Below are positions 36,520 to 46,544 of a stretch of 64,000 nucleotides of DNA, in pieces (the first letter of the stretch is position 1; every line of letters starts with the position of its first letter). The notes beneath the pieces are model-generated. The model made no database searches. It was not told the DNA's origin and was given only the letters and a program-made list of their open reading frames with translations. The position numbers and the translations under genes were made by a program. The DNA is from Microbacteriaceae bacterium (GTDB lineage Bacteria; Actinomycetota; Actinomycetes; Actinomycetales; Microbacteriaceae), in contig JANXTR010000045.1 of NCBI GenBank assembly GCA_025352325.1, forward strand, positions 124,001 to 188,000. The letters run 5' to 3'.

Positions 36520-37838
36520 AGCTTCGCCAGCGCCTCTTCAAGCACGCTCGCGGCGTCGTCGATCAGCTCCTCGCTGATGACCACGCTCGGCATGATGCGC
36601 AGCACTGAGTCCCAGCTGCCCGCGTCGAGGGGGATCACCCCGTTCGTCGTCGCGTGCTTCAGCACCGCCGTCAGCGCCTCGGGGTTCGGATCCTTAGTTC
36701 CCGGCTTCACCAGCTCGACGCCGAACATGGCGCCCCTGCCGCGCACCTCGCCGACCACCGGGAACCTCTCGGCCCAGTCGCCGATGCGGGCGAGCAGCGC
36801 TCGCTCGACCCGCTGCGCCTCGGCGAGGAGTCCGTCGCGCTCGATGAGCTCGAATACGGCGAGGGCCGCCGCGGTCGACACCGGATTGCCCCCGAAGGTG
36901 CCCCCGATACCGCCCGGTTGCACGGAATCCATGATCTCGGCCCTGCCGGTGACGGCGGCAAGCGGCATTCCGCCCGCGATGCCCTTCGCGGTGGTGATGA
37001 GGTCGGGCACGACGCCGTGGTGCTCGATCGCGTACCAGGTGCCGGTGCGACCGATGCCGGCCTGGATCTCGTCGGCGACGAAAACGATTCCGTTCTGCTC
37101 ACAGAAGGTCTTGATCGCGGCGAAGTAGCCGGGGGCCGGGATGATGATCCCGCCGTCGCCCTGGATCGGCTCGACGAAGAACGCCGCGACCTCGCTCGCC
37201 CCGATGTGCGTGACGATGTAGTCGATCGTCTTGGCGGCCGCCTCCTCGCCGCTGAGCCCGTCGCGGTACGGGTAGCTGACCGGCACCGAGAAGAGGTCGC
37301 CCGGGTTCGAGCCGAGTCCGACGCGCTCTGGCCATGGCCGGTAGGTCATCGACATGGTGAGGTTGGTGCGACCGTGGAAGGCGTGGTCGAGGCTGAGGAT
37401 GACGCGGCGGCCGGTAAATTTGCGGGCGATCTTGACCGCGTTCTCGACCGCCTCCGCGCCGGAGTTGACCAGGATCGAACGCTTCTCGAAGTCTCCCGGC
37501 GTGATCTCGGCGAGCTTCTCGGCGACCCGCACGTATCCCTCGTACGGGGTGACGGTGAACAGGGTGTGGGTCAGCTTGGCGACCTGCGCGGTCACGGCGG
37601 CCGCGACATCCGGATGCGCATGACCGATCGTGGTCACGCCGATGCCGCACCCGAGGTCGATGAGCTGGTTGCCGTCGACGTCGACCAGGATGGCGCCCGA
37701 CCCGTGATCCATGTAGATATTCGCGAGCGTCCCGGCCCCGCGCGAGACGCTCTTGAGGCGCCGTTCCTGAAGAGCCACGGACTTCGGCCCGGGTAGTTCG
37801 GTCACGAGCTTGCGCTCCTGCGGCACGCTGAATCCCAT
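36516..37838 (-). CDS. gabT: 4-aminobutyrate aminotransferase (second copy)
   Basis: A 440-residue class-III transaminase closely related to the copy at 33059, with the same TELPGPKSVALQERR start, NSGAEAVENAVKIARKF, FFVEPIQGDGGIIIP, ADEIQAGIGRTG and PLP lysine motif TTAKGIAGGMPLAAV. Sequence drift between the copies suggests an old duplication rather than a recent one. One copy may prefer a longer omega-amino acid such as 5-aminovalerate. It is convergent with ltrA (shared CTAG). Confidence 0.92.
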   Translation of the reverse strand: MGFSVPQERKLVTELPGPKSVALQERRLKSVSRGAGTLANIYMDHGSGAILVDVDGNQLIDLGCGIGVTTIGHAHPDVAAAVTAQVAKLTHTLFTVTPYEGYVRVAEKLAEITPGDFEKRSILVNSGAEAVENAVKIARKFTGRRVILSLDHAFHGRTNLTMSMTYRPWPERVGLGSNPGDLFSVPVSYPYRDGLSGEEAAAKTIDYIVTHIGASEVAAFFVEPIQGDGGIIIPAPGYFAAIKTFCEQNGIVFVADEIQAGIGRTGTWYAIEHHGVVPDLITTAKGIAGGMPLAAVTGRAEIMDSVQPGGIGGTFGGNPVSTAAALAVFELIERDGLLAEAQRVERALLARIGDWAERFPVVGEVRGRGAMFGVELVKPGTKDPNPEALTAVLKHATTNGVIPLDAGSWDSVLRIMPSVVISEELIDDAASVLEEALAKL

Positions 37839-37946
37839 GTCGTCAGCCTAAGCTCGCCGCGCGACGCACCCACGAACCCACACCGCGCGTCAAGGTGCGC
37901 TGGGGGAGGATGGTCGCGACACCCCCACGTCTTCGAGGAGTTCGCC

Positions 37947-38972
37947 GTGCCCGCAGTCCGTTCCGCCATCCGTCCTCTCGGCCGGGTCGCTGCCGTCGTC
38001 GCCGCGACGGCTGTCGTCATCGCGCTCGCGGGATGCACCGGCTCCTCGTCCGCTACGAAGACTCCGACCCCGAGGTCGAGCCCCTCGAGCGTGAGCGCGG
38101 CCTGCGTGAAGAGCGGTTCCGTCTCGGACTCCGTCAAGGTCACCGGCGACTTCAACTCGGCGCCCACTGCCACGATCAACTCGCCGCTCACGGCCACCAC
38201 GACGCAGCGCACGGTCGTCACGGCGGGCACCGGACCGAAGGCCCAGCCGGGCAGCATCGTGAATGTCAGCTTCACTCTGTACGACGGAACGACCGGCAAG
38301 ACGGTCACGAGCACGGGCTACGGCGCCGGCCGCACCAGCGCGATCACTGTCGACGCCAGCCAGGTCATCTCCGGTTTCGCCAAGACCCTGAATTGCACGC
38401 AATCCGGCACGCGCGTGGTGGGAGTCATCCCGCCGTCGGAGGGCCTCAGCAGCTCCCAAGCCGGTCAGCTCGGGATCGCGGCGAAAGACGTGATCGTGAT
38501 CGTCGCTGACGTCGTCAGTCTCGTCGGCACGAAGGCGAGTGGCGAGGTGCAGACGCCGCCCGCCGGACTCCCGACCGTCACCCTGGCCGCTGGTGGAACG
38601 CCGACGGTGAAGATCCCAAGCGGCTACGCGGCCCCGGCCACGACGCAGATCGCTACGCTGATCACGGGCTCCGGCACCGTCGTCGCAGCGACCGACACCG
38701 TAACCATCCAGTACCAGGGAACGCTGCTGCGGACCGACAAGATCTTCGACCAGACCTGGGGCAAGAGCCCGTACACCGGGGCGGCGAACACTTTCGTCTC
38801 GGGCTTCACGAAGGCGCTCGTCGGGCAGACCGTCGGTTCGCAGGTGCTCGCGGTAATCACCGCGACCGACGGCTACGGCACCGGTGGCAACTCGAGCGCC
38901 GGGATCACCGGCACCGACACGATGATCTTCGTGATCGACATTTTGGCCGCCGAACCTGCCCCCGCCGGATAG
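37947..38972 (+). CDS. FKBP-type peptidyl-prolyl isomerase lipoprotein
   Basis: A 341-residue exported protein with a signal peptide and lipobox LAGC (Cys30), so it is anchored outside the membrane. The C-terminal FKBP domain (about 245-338) is clear: [37 protein letters not shown] and MIFVIDIL. Residues about 60-190 look like a second, degenerate FKBP-like unit ([22 protein letters not shown]). GAGGAG lies upstream of the GTG start. It probably helps fold secreted proteins. Confidence 0.88.
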   Translation: MPAVRSAIRPLGRVAAVVAATAVVIALAGCTGSSSATKTPTPRSSPSSVSAACVKSGSVSDSVKVTGDFNSAPTATINSPLTATTTQRTVVTAGTGPKAQPGSIVNVSFTLYDGTTGKTVTSTGYGAGRTSAITVDASQVISGFAKTLNCTQSGTRVVGVIPPSEGLSSSQAGQLGIAAKDVIVIVADVVSLVGTKASGEVQTPPAGLPTVTLAAGGTPTVKIPSGYAAPATTQIATLITGSGTVVAATDTVTIQYQGTLLRTDKIFDQTWGKSPYTGAANTFVSGFTKALVGQTVGSQVLAVITATDGYGTGGNSSAGITGTDTMIFVIDILAAEPAPAG

Positions 38973-39003
38973 CCCGTCGGCCCCTGGCCGTTACCCTGGG
39001 GCC

Positions 39004-40092
39004 ATGCGGCGCGTCATCGTTCTCGGCTCCACCGGCTCCATCGGGATGCAGGCCCTCGAGGTCATCGCCGCGAATCCGGAGCGCTTCGAACTCGTCGGTC
39101 TCGCCGCCGGCCGCAATCGCGAGAAACTCGAGGCGCAGGGGTGCGCGACCGGGGTCACCCGGCTCGCGCTCGGCATCGACGAGGCCGTGCAGCTGGTGCA
39201 GAGCACCGAGGCGGATGTCGTGCTCAACGGCATCACCGGCTCCGTCGGTCTCGCGCCCACCCTGGCCGTGCTGGCGAGCGGAGCCACCCTCGCGCTTGCC
39301 AACAAGGAGTCCCTCATCGTCGGCGGCGAGCTGGTGACGGGAGCAGCGACGCCCGGGCAGATCGTCCCCGTCGACTCGGAGCACTCGGCCATTGCGCAGG
39401 CCCTGCGCTCGGGCGAGCACGGCGAGGTTCGGCGACTCGTGCTCACGGCATCCGGCGGCCCCTTCCGCGGCTGGACCCGGGAACAGCTGGCCGGTGTCAC
39501 GCCCGAACAGGCGCTCGCGCATCCGACCTGGGACATGGGTCTCGTTGTCACCACCAACTCGGCGACGCTCGTGAACAAGGGACTCGAGATCATCGAGGCG
39601 CATCACCTGTTCGACATCCCGTACGACCGGATCGAGGCGGTTGTCCACCCGCAGTCGATCGTGCACTCGATGGTCGAGTTCACGGACGGCTCCACTCTCG
39701 CCCAGGCCTCTCCGCCCGACATGCGCCTCCCCATTTCGCTCGGGCTGGGCTGGCCGCACCGCGTACCGGGCGTTGGAGTCCCGCTCGACTGGACGCGCGC
39801 CCAGAGCTGGACCTTCGAGCCGCTCGACGACGACGCGTTCCCGGCGGTGGCGCTCGCCAAGAAGGTCGGCGCGGCGGGCGGTACGTACCCGGCCGTGTTC
39901 AACGCCGCCAACGAGCAGGCGGTGCAGGCGTTCCACGCCAGGCGGATCCCGTACCTCAGCATCTTGGCCGTCATCGAGCGGGTCGTCGATCTGCACGAAC
40001 AGCATCCGCTCACGCTCGAGGGCGTGCTCGAGGCCGAGCGCTGGGCCCGCGACGCCGCGGATCGCGCGCTCGCCGGATCGGTCGCCGAGTAG
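39004..40092 (+). CDS. dxr: 1-deoxy-D-xylulose 5-phosphate reductoisomerase
   Basis: A 362-residue enzyme of the MEP isoprenoid pathway, making 2-C-methyl-D-erythritol 4-phosphate. The NADPH motif [12 protein letters not shown], substrate loop [12 protein letters not shown], metal-binding PVDSEHSAI and [11 protein letters not shown] are intact. It is followed by rseP and ispG, the standard bacterial neighbourhood, and ispG acts later in the same pathway. Confidence 0.96.
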   Translation: MRRVIVLGSTGSIGMQALEVIAANPERFELVGLAAGRNREKLEAQGCATGVTRLALGIDEAVQLVQSTEADVVLNGITGSVGLAPTLAVLASGATLALANKESLIVGGELVTGAATPGQIVPVDSEHSAIAQALRSGEHGEVRRLVLTASGGPFRGWTREQLAGVTPEQALAHPTWDMGLVVTTNSATLVNKGLEIIEAHHLFDIPYDRIEAVVHPQSIVHSMVEFTDGSTLAQASPPDMRLPISLGLGWPHRVPGVGVPLDWTRAQSWTFEPLDDDAFPAVALAKKVGAAGGTYPAVFNAANEQAVQAFHARRIPYLSILAVIERVVDLHEQHPLTLEGVLEAERWARDAADRALAGSVAE

Positions 40093-40192
40093 CCGCGCCG
40101 CAGGTCGAGCTCGTCGAGACCCCGCCAGACACACAGCGCGCCCCCCGTTCGCGGTCGGCGCGTTCCAAGACTTCCTGACGTAGCCTGAGGCC

Positions 40193-41644
40193 GTGGAAAC
40201 CGTGCTGCTCTACGTCCTCGGCGTGCTCATCGTCGTCGTAGGGCTCGCCGTCTCGATCGGCCTTCACGAGATCGGCCACCTGATCCCCGCCAAGCGGTTC
40301 GGGGTGAAGGTCGGCCAGTGGATGATCGGGTTCGGCCCGACGCTCTGGTCGCGCAAGTTCGGCGAGACCGAGTACGGCGTGAAGGCGATCCCGCTCGGCG
40401 GATTCATCTCCATGGCCGGGATGTTCCCGCCCAGCAAGGTGAAAGACGGCGCGGTCGCCCGCGCTGGGCACCTGCGCGATGAACTTGAACTCGACCTCGT
40501 CGAGGGCGACATGCACGATATTTCCGAGGACGCGGCGCTCGTGCGCCCCGCCTCAACCGCTCGCGCGGTGAAACCCAAGATGGACAGCACCGGATTCTTC
40601 AACGTCCTGGTGCAGGACGCCCGCGACTCGTCCGCCCAGACGATCGCGCCCGGCGCCGAGGACCGCGTCTTCTACAAGCTCACGTTCTGGAAGCGGATCA
40701 TCATCATGCTCGGCGGTCCGGTGATGAACCTGCTGATCGCGGTCGTGCTCTACACGATCGTGCTCTGCGGCTTCGGCATCCCGGTGGCCAGCACGACCAT
40801 CGGCTCGGTGTCGCAGTGCATCGCGAGTTCGACCACGCAGACCACCTGCTCCGAGACGGACGAAACCGCGCCGGCCGCCGCCGCGGGTATCAAGCCCGGA
40901 GACGTGTTCGTCAGCATCGACGGCACAGCGATCTCGAGTTGGGACCAGGCGGTCCAGATCATCCGGAAGTCGGCGGGAACCGCGCTCGCCGTGATCGTGA
41001 AGCGGGACGGGGAGAACGTCGCTCTCTCGCTCACGCCGAAGCTCACCGAGCGCCCGGTCACCGACCCGAGCACCAGGGCCGTCATCACCGACGCCAACGG
41101 GAAGACCGAGACACAGGATGTCGGCTTCGTCGGAATCGGCTACGCCACCGAGATCCAGCAGCAGCCGGTGACCGCCGTGCTGCCCGCGGTCGGCTCGAAT
41201 ATCTCCTCGGTGGCGAAGGTTATCTTCACGCTGCCACAGCGCCTCGTGCAGGTGGGGCAGGCGGCATTCGGCGGCCAGAAGCGTGACCCGAACGGTCCGA
41301 TCAGCGTGCTCGGGGTGGGGCGCCTCGCGGGCGAGATCACTACGATCAACTCGATCCCGATCCTGCAGCGGATCTCGGCAGACATCCAAATCATCGCGGG
41401 CCTCAACATCGCCCTCTTCGTCTTCAACCTCATCCCGCTGCTGCCGCTCGACGGCGGCCACGTGCTCGGGGCGATCTGGGAGGCGCTGCGCCGCCGTCTG
41501 GCGAAGCTCTTCAAGCGCCCGGATCCGGGGCCGGTCGACATGGCCAAGCTGGTGCCGCTGACGCTCGTGATTGTCGCGATCTTGGGCGCGTCCAGCGCGC
41601 TCCTGATCTACGCGGACATCGTCAATCCGGTGACCTTCCAGTAG
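40193..41644 (+). CDS. rseP: Site-2 intramembrane zinc metalloprotease (RseP/Rip1 type)
   Basis: A 483-residue M50 protease. The zinc motif HEIGH (25-29) lies in the first transmembrane helix; a PDZ domain spans about 190-290 (AAGIKPGDVFVSIDGTAIS), and the second active-site motif NLIPLLPLDGGH is near residue 415. It cuts membrane-bound substrates such as anti-sigma factors. Compared with E. coli RseP, one PDZ domain is seen, as in Rip1. Start GTG at 40193, 100 bases after dxr. Confidence 0.93.
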   Translation: METVLLYVLGVLIVVVGLAVSIGLHEIGHLIPAKRFGVKVGQWMIGFGPTLWSRKFGETEYGVKAIPLGGFISMAGMFPPSKVKDGAVARAGHLRDELELDLVEGDMHDISEDAALVRPASTARAVKPKMDSTGFFNVLVQDARDSSAQTIAPGAEDRVFYKLTFWKRIIIMLGGPVMNLLIAVVLYTIVLCGFGIPVASTTIGSVSQCIASSTTQTTCSETDETAPAAAAGIKPGDVFVSIDGTAISSWDQAVQIIRKSAGTALAVIVKRDGENVALSLTPKLTERPVTDPSTRAVITDANGKTETQDVGFVGIGYATEIQQQPVTAVLPAVGSNISSVAKVIFTLPQRLVQVGQAAFGGQKRDPNGPISVLGVGRLAGEITTINSIPILQRISADIQIIAGLNIALFVFNLIPLLPLDGGHVLGAIWEALRRRLAKLFKRPDPGPVDMAKLVPLTLVIVAILGASSALLIYADIVNPVTFQ

Positions 41645-41713
41645 GCCTGTGTGCGTGCCGTGTCTGCAGGGCGCCGCCCGGCGGGTGCCGCGACGCCCGC
41701 GTAGGCTGACCTT

Positions 41714-42865
41714 ATGCCTGCATTGAATATCGGGATGCCGAAGCCACCGCCCGAGACCCTGGCCCCGCGGCGCAAGTCCCGCCAGATCAAGGTCGGCAAG
41801 GTGCTGGTGGGCGGCGACGCCCCGGTCAGCGTCCAGTCGATGTGCACGACACCGACCACGAACATCAACGCGACCCTGCAGCAAATCGCCGAGCTCACGG
41901 CATCCGGCTGCGACATCGTGCGCGTGGCGGTTCCGAGTCAGGATGACGCGGACGTGCTCCACATCATCGCCAAGAAGAGCCAGATCCCGGTCATCGCCGA
42001 CATCCACTTCCAGCCGAAGTACGTGTTCCAGGCCATCGACGCCGGGTGCGCCGCCGTGCGTGTCAACCCGGGCAACATTCGCAAGTTCGACGACCAGGTG
42101 GGCGCGATCGCCGCGGCCGCCAAGGCGGCGGGGGTCAGCATCCGGATCGGTGTCAACGCCGGATCGCTCGAGCCCTCGATCATGCAGAAGTACGGCAAGG
42201 CGACGCCCGAGGCGCTGGTCGAGAGCGCGGTCTGGGAGGCGGGCCTCTTCGAGGAGCACGACTTCCACGACTTCAAGATCTCGGTCAAGCACAATGACCC
42301 CGTCATCATGGTCAAGGCGTATCGCCTATTGGCCGAGCGGGGTGACTGGCCGCTGCACCTCGGCGTGACCGAGGCCGGGCCCGAGTTCCAGGGCACCATC
42401 AAGAGCGCGACCGCGTTCGGCATCCTGCTCGGCGAGGGGATCGGCGACACCATTCGCGTCTCGCTATCGGCCCCGCCCGCCCAGGAGGTCAAGGTCGGAC
42501 TGCAGATCCTGCAGTCGCTCAACCTCCGTGAACGGAAGCTCGAGATCGTCAGCTGCCCGAGCTGCGGACGCGCCCAGGTGGACGTCTACACGCTCGCGAA
42601 CGACGTCACCGCCGGGCTCGAGGGCATGACCGTGCCGCTCCGTGTCGCTGTGATGGGCTGCGTCGTCAACGGACCGGGCGAGGCCCGCGAGGCCGACCTG
42701 GGCGTCGCATCCGGCAACGGCAAGGGCCAGATCTTCGTCAAGGGCGAGATCATCAAGACCGTGCCCGAGAGCGAGATCGTCGCCACGCTGATCGAAGAGG
42801 CGAAGCGCCTCGCCGCCGAGATGCCCCCGGGCGAGCTCGGGGCGCCCTTGGTCGTCACGGTCTGA
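41714..42865 (+). CDS. ispG: 4-hydroxy-3-methylbut-2-enyl diphosphate synthase
   Basis: A 383-residue iron-sulfur enzyme of the MEP pathway. The N-terminal [20 protein letters not shown] and SMCTTPTTN are typical; the [4Fe-4S] ligands are Cys281 and Cys284 (SCPSCGR) and Cys316, with the ligand Glu in NGPGEA. It follows rseP by 69 bases, and with dxr it gives two steps of isoprenoid synthesis in one cluster. Confidence 0.96.
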   Translation: MPALNIGMPKPPPETLAPRRKSRQIKVGKVLVGGDAPVSVQSMCTTPTTNINATLQQIAELTASGCDIVRVAVPSQDDADVLHIIAKKSQIPVIADIHFQPKYVFQAIDAGCAAVRVNPGNIRKFDDQVGAIAAAAKAAGVSIRIGVNAGSLEPSIMQKYGKATPEALVESAVWEAGLFEEHDFHDFKISVKHNDPVIMVKAYRLLAERGDWPLHLGVTEAGPEFQGTIKSATAFGILLGEGIGDTIRVSLSAPPAQEVKVGLQILQSLNLRERKLEIVSCPSCGRAQVDVYTLANDVTAGLEGMTVPLRVAVMGCVVNGPGEAREADLGVASGNGKGQIFVKGEIIKTVPESEIVATLIEEAKRLAAEMPPGELGAPLVVTV

Positions 42866-42910
42866 TCCCCCGCCCCGTCCTCACCCACCCCCGTCCGCCC
42901 ATACCCTGCC

Positions 42911-42974
42911 GAGATGCCGCAGATGGCCGCTGTGCACCGCGTTCAGGCGGCCATCTCGGTCATTTCGGCGATGA
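42911..42974. repeat. Palindromic flank A of the DUF559 gene
   Basis: A 64-base imperfect palindrome (AGATGGCCGC at 42921-42930 pairs with GCGGCCATCT at 42947-42956) that ends exactly where the DUF559 stop codon begins. It aligns without gaps to the 64-base flank at 43922-43985 (about 47 of 64 identical) in the same orientation, so the gene lies between two copies of one element. Confidence 0.75.
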
Positions 42975-43865
42975 CTACCGCTTCCAACCGCCTTCCCGCA
43001 GCGCTCGACCGATCTTGCCGAGCAAGGTCGGCCGGCTGGCCATAAGCGCTCGGTCGACGCGGATGACACGCCACCGGGCTTCCATCACGTCGTCGAGCCG
43101 CGCGATGTCGATGGCGAACTGGCGAGCGTTTTCGCTGTGCTGGCGACCTTCATACTCGAGGATCGTGCGGTAGTCCCGAAAGACCAGGTCGCCGTGAGCG
43201 ATCTCGGCTCCGTACGAGTTCAGGATGACGCCATTCACTTCTGGCTCGGGGAACCCGGCGCGGATCACGAGGAGGCGCAATGCGGTCTCCCGAGCCGAGT
43301 CGGTCCCGCGGCGCAGAAGTTGCAGCGCATCGCGAAGCTTTCCGCAGCCTCGACCCGAGTATTCCGAAACCGCCATCTGCAGTTGGACCATCGTCGCGAG
43401 CGGCTTCTTTCGGCACACCAGTCCGTCACCCATCACGACAAGATCATCAAGGCCGAGGGATGCGCTGAGTCGGCACCATGTGTGGACCGCTGACAAGACC
43501 CTCAGGCCGTCGACGAGCACGATCTCCGCCAACTCAGAATGGTGCCCGATGACGCCCGCCCCGCGCGGTGCTCGATTCAGCGATGTGACATGCAGCGACA
43601 GCTCACGGAAGCCCTCAGGCATCCGAAGGCCGTGCAATTGCGCCGCAGTGGTGTGGCTAAAGAATTGGCTTGATGGCATCCCGGCCGCATAGGCGACGGC
43701 TCGCGCACGAACATCGAGCGCCTCCCCTTCCGATCGCACGCCGTAAAACGGCGATCGAAGATCGTCGGCCCGCATGCGCCGACGGCTGATTCCGTGTTGT
43801 CGCCCCTGGTCGACGGTGAAACCGCGTGCAGAGAGTGATTCGGGCAGGGGAGTGGGCTTGGGCAT
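42975..43865 (-). CDS. AbiEi-like/DUF559 putative endonuclease
   Basis: A 296-residue protein of a type common in Microbacteriaceae. The N-terminal part (about 1-90) resembles AbiEi antitoxin-like proteins ([21 protein letters not shown]); the C-terminal part (about 195-296) has the Vsr/PD-(D/E)XK-like DUF559 core, with Asp in [14 protein letters not shown] and a late WRVIRVD strand. No AbiEii toxin gene is adjacent. The ATG at 43865 begins the conserved N-terminus. Both flanks carry paired palindromes (42911 and 43922). Its function is unknown; a selfish nuclease or defence role is possible. Confidence 0.78.
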   Translation of the reverse strand: MPKPTPLPESLSARGFTVDQGRQHGISRRRMRADDLRSPFYGVRSEGEALDVRARAVAYAAGMPSSQFFSHTTAAQLHGLRMPEGFRELSLHVTSLNRAPRGAGVIGHHSELAEIVLVDGLRVLSAVHTWCRLSASLGLDDLVVMGDGLVCRKKPLATMVQLQMAVSEYSGRGCGKLRDALQLLRRGTDSARETALRLLVIRAGFPEPEVNGVILNSYGAEIAHGDLVFRDYRTILEYEGRQHSENARQFAIDIARLDDVMEARWRVIRVDRALMASRPTLLGKIGRALREGGWKR

Positions 43866-43921
43866 CCGCCCAGTGTCGCGACGTCGCCACCGCTCAGTGC
43901 AGCTCATCCACAGAGCTCGTC

Positions 43922-43985
43922 GAGATGCCTCAGATGGCCGCTTTAAACGCACCGCATGCGGCTATCTGAGGCAACTCGGCGATGA
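43922..43985. repeat. Palindromic flank B of the DUF559 gene
   Basis: A 64-base imperfect palindrome 57 bases upstream of the DUF559 start. Its core stem is GCCTCAGATGGCCGC (43927-43941) against GCGGCTATCTGAGGC (43958-43972), with one wobble pair, extended by CGAG/CTCG outside. It pairs with flank A at 42911 as a direct repeat. Confidence 0.75.
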
Positions 43986-44043
43986 GATCGGACGCTACGG
44001 GGCGATGCCGAGGGCGGATGCCCCTGAAGCCCACGCCGGTAAC

Positions 44044-45816
44044 ATGGAGGCCGTGCCCACCCGTCTCAGCCAGCTCTTCGTCCGTACGCTGCGCGAGGAT
44101 CCCTCCGACGCGGAGGTGACCAGCCACCGGCTGCTCGTCCGCGCCGGATACATCCGTCGCCAGGCTCCCGGGATCTTCGCCTGGCTGCCGCTGGGTCTGC
44201 GCGTGCGTCGCAATGTCGAGCGCGTGATCCGCGAGGAGATGGCGGCCGCAGGTGCGCAGGAGGTGCACTTCCCCGCGCTCCTGCCGCGCGAGCCCTACGA
44301 GATCACCGGACGGTGGGAGGAGTACGGCGACGGCATCTTCCGCCTGCAGGATCGTAAGGGCGCCGACTACCTGCTCGCACCCACGCACGAGGAGGTCTTC
44401 ACGCTCCTGGTGAAGGACCTCTACAACTCGTACAAGGATCTGCCCCTGTCGATCTACCAGATCCAGGACAAGTACCGCGACGAATCCCGTCCCCGGGCCG
44501 GCCTGCTGCGCGGCCGCGAGTTTTCGATGAAAGACGCGTACAGCTTCGACGTCTCCGACGCGGGATTGGATGTCTCGTACCAGGCGCAGCGCGACGCCTA
44601 CGAGCGCATCTTCACGCGACTGGGTCTCGAGTACGTCATCGTGCAGGCGGATGCCGGTGCCATGGGTGGATCGCGCTCCGAGGAGTTCCTGCACCCGACG
44701 CCGATCGGCGAGGACACCTTTGTGCGCTCGGCGGGGGGATACGCCGCCAACGTCGAGGCTTACACGACGGTCGCGCCCGCCTCCCGCGGCTCCGAGAAGC
44801 TCACGCCGGCCGAGGTGCTCGACACGCCCGACACGCCGACGATCGCCACCCTCGTGGACGTCGCGAACGAGAATCACCCGCGTCCCGACGGTCGCGCCTG
44901 GTCCGCCGCCGACACGCTCAAGAACGTCGTGCTCGCGCTCACCCACCTCGACGGCACGCGTGAAGTGGTCGTCGTCGGGCTGCCCGGGGACCGCGAAGTC
45001 GACATGAAGCGTGCCGAGGTGGCGTTCGCGCCCGCCGAGGTGACGACGGCCGAAGCCTCCGACTTCGAGAAGAATCCGCTGCTCGTCAAGGGCTACATCG
45101 GACCCTGGACCGCGGCCGGCGCGATCCTCGGCGAGGAGTCGGCCACCGGCATCCGATTCCTGACCGACCCTCGCGTCGTCGACGGCACCGGGTGGATCAC
45201 CGGCGCCAACAGCGACGGCCGGCACGTCTTCGGGCTGGTCGCCGGTCGCGACTTCAGCAGCGACGGCACCATCGAGGTCGCCGAAGTGCGCGCGGGAGAC
45301 CCGGCGCCCGACGGCTCTGGACCGGTCGAGCTCGCGCGCGGCATGGAGATCGGGCACGTGTTCCAGCTCGGCCGCAAGTACGCGCAGGCGCTCGGGCTGC
45401 AGGTGCTCGACGAGAACGGCAAGCTCGTCACCGTGACGATGGGCTCCTACGGGATCGGCGTCACGCGACTGGTTGCGGCCATCGCCGAGAACTACGCCGA
45501 CGACAAGGGGCTGATCTGGCCCCTCGAGGTCGCGCCCTTCGACATCCACGTCGTCGCGACCGGTCGGGATCAGGTGGCATACGAGCTCGCCGAGAAGCTG
45601 TCGGCCGAGCTCGAAGCGGCCCGATTCGACGTGTTGTACGACGATCGGCCGAAGGTTTCGCCCGGCGTGAAGTTCGGCGATGCGGAGCTTCTCGGGGTTC
45701 CCACGATCGTGATCGTGGGTCGAGGCGCCGGAGACGGTATCATAGAGCTTTGGGATCGGCGCTCGGGGGAGCGTTCCGAGGTTCCCGCAGCAGATTTGAT
45801 CGCCCGCCTCGGCTGA
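44044..45816 (+). CDS. proS: Prolyl-tRNA synthetase
   Basis: A 590-residue class-II synthetase that charges tRNA-Pro. Motif 1 ([26 protein letters not shown]), motif 2 ([26 protein letters not shown]) and motif 3 ([11 protein letters not shown]) are present, with an inserted YbaK-like editing domain (about 225-400), so it is the bacterial type. The ATG at 44044 and GTG at 44053 are both possible starts; the conserved part begins [15 protein letters not shown]. Confidence 0.95.
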   Translation: MEAVPTRLSQLFVRTLREDPSDAEVTSHRLLVRAGYIRRQAPGIFAWLPLGLRVRRNVERVIREEMAAAGAQEVHFPALLPREPYEITGRWEEYGDGIFRLQDRKGADYLLAPTHEEVFTLLVKDLYNSYKDLPLSIYQIQDKYRDESRPRAGLLRGREFSMKDAYSFDVSDAGLDVSYQAQRDAYERIFTRLGLEYVIVQADAGAMGGSRSEEFLHPTPIGEDTFVRSAGGYAANVEAYTTVAPASRGSEKLTPAEVLDTPDTPTIATLVDVANENHPRPDGRAWSAADTLKNVVLALTHLDGTREVVVVGLPGDREVDMKRAEVAFAPAEVTTAEASDFEKNPLLVKGYIGPWTAAGAILGEESATGIRFLTDPRVVDGTGWITGANSDGRHVFGLVAGRDFSSDGTIEVAEVRAGDPAPDGSGPVELARGMEIGHVFQLGRKYAQALGLQVLDENGKLVTVTMGSYGIGVTRLVAAIAENYADDKGLIWPLEVAPFDIHVVATGRDQVAYELAEKLSAELEAARFDVLYDDRPKVSPGVKFGDAELLGVPTIVIVGRGAGDGIIELWDRRSGERSEVPAADLIARLG

Positions 45817-45888
45817 CGCCGGGCAGGTCGTCGCCCTTGTTTCCCCCCAGTGCCCCAGAAGGCCAGTACCTAGAAGGCAGGACGCAAC

Positions 45889-46398
45889 GTGGAGTTGTCC
45901 GTCGGCAAGACCCTCGTCTACCCCCACCACGGAGCCGTGACCATCACGGCGCTGTCGAAGCGCACCGTGGCGGGCATCGAGAAGGAGTTCATGACCCTCA
46001 ACGTGCACACCAGTGAGTTGACGATCATGCTGCCGACCGACAATGTCGAACTGGTCGGCGTGCGTGACGTCATCGACGGCGACGGGGTCAAAGCCGTGCA
46101 CCAGGTGCTACGCGATCCCTTCGTCGAAGAGCCGGGCAACTGGAGCCGTCGCTACAAGGCCAACCAGGAGAAGATGGCGTCCGGCAGCGTCTACCGCGTC
46201 TCCGAGGTCGTCCGCGACTTGTGGCGCCGCGACCAGGACCACGGCGTCTCCGCTGGCGAGAAGCGGATGCTGGCCAAAGCCCGGCAGATCCTGATCTCCG
46301 AGCTCGCCCTCGCACAGGACCTGAGCGAAGAGGACGCCTCGAACGCCCTCGACGTGGTCCTCGCGAGCGCCGTCACGCCGGAGACCCCGACCGCGTAG
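45889..46398 (+). CDS. CarD-family transcription regulator
   Basis: A 169-residue RNA polymerase-binding protein. The N-terminal Tudor-like domain ([16 protein letters not shown], about 1-60) contacts the polymerase beta subunit, and the helical C-terminal domain ([26 protein letters not shown]) contacts promoter DNA upstream of -10. It starts at GTG with an AAGGCAGGA ribosome site. Actinobacteria use CarD to stabilise open complexes at rRNA and housekeeping promoters. A paralogue elsewhere cannot be excluded. Confidence 0.9.
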   Translation: MELSVGKTLVYPHHGAVTITALSKRTVAGIEKEFMTLNVHTSELTIMLPTDNVELVGVRDVIDGDGVKAVHQVLRDPFVEEPGNWSRRYKANQEKMASGSVYRVSEVVRDLWRRDQDHGVSAGEKRMLAKARQILISELALAQDLSEEDASNALDVVLASAVTPETPTA

Positions 46399-46432
46399 CG
46401 ATCCTGTCCGGGGTTGTTCCCGCGCGGCATCC

Positions 46433-46485
46433 TGTCGACTGGTGCCATTCGGCTCTTCTCCACGTCAGCCCCAGCCATGCCGCAC
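46433..46485. repeat. Palindromic flank upstream of the DUF559 pseudogene
   Basis: A 53-base segment whose reverse complement aligns without gaps to 47383-47435 (about 34 of 53 identical), best at both ends (TGTCGA at 46433 and the CCAGCCAT..GCAC end). With the downstream copy it encloses the broken DUF559 gene. Its own hairpin is weak. Confidence 0.55.
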
Positions 46486-46544
46486 TACTCACAGGGTCGT
46501 GGTCGATGCGACCTCGCCGGGACCGGGGTCGACAGTGTGGCGGC

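Noticed and set aside
42975-43865. Complete AbiE type IV toxin-antitoxin system
   Set aside because: Only an AbiEi-like N-terminal part is present, fused to DUF559; there is no AbiEii nucleotidyltransferase toxin next to it.
43922-43985. Simple Rho-independent terminator at the DUF559 flank
   Set aside because: It lies upstream of the DUF559 gene, has no T-run, and matches the repeat on the other side of the gene.
43930-46101. A 723-codon minus-strand frame
   Set aside because: Antisense to proS and carD, no recognisable domain; composition fits a shadow frame.
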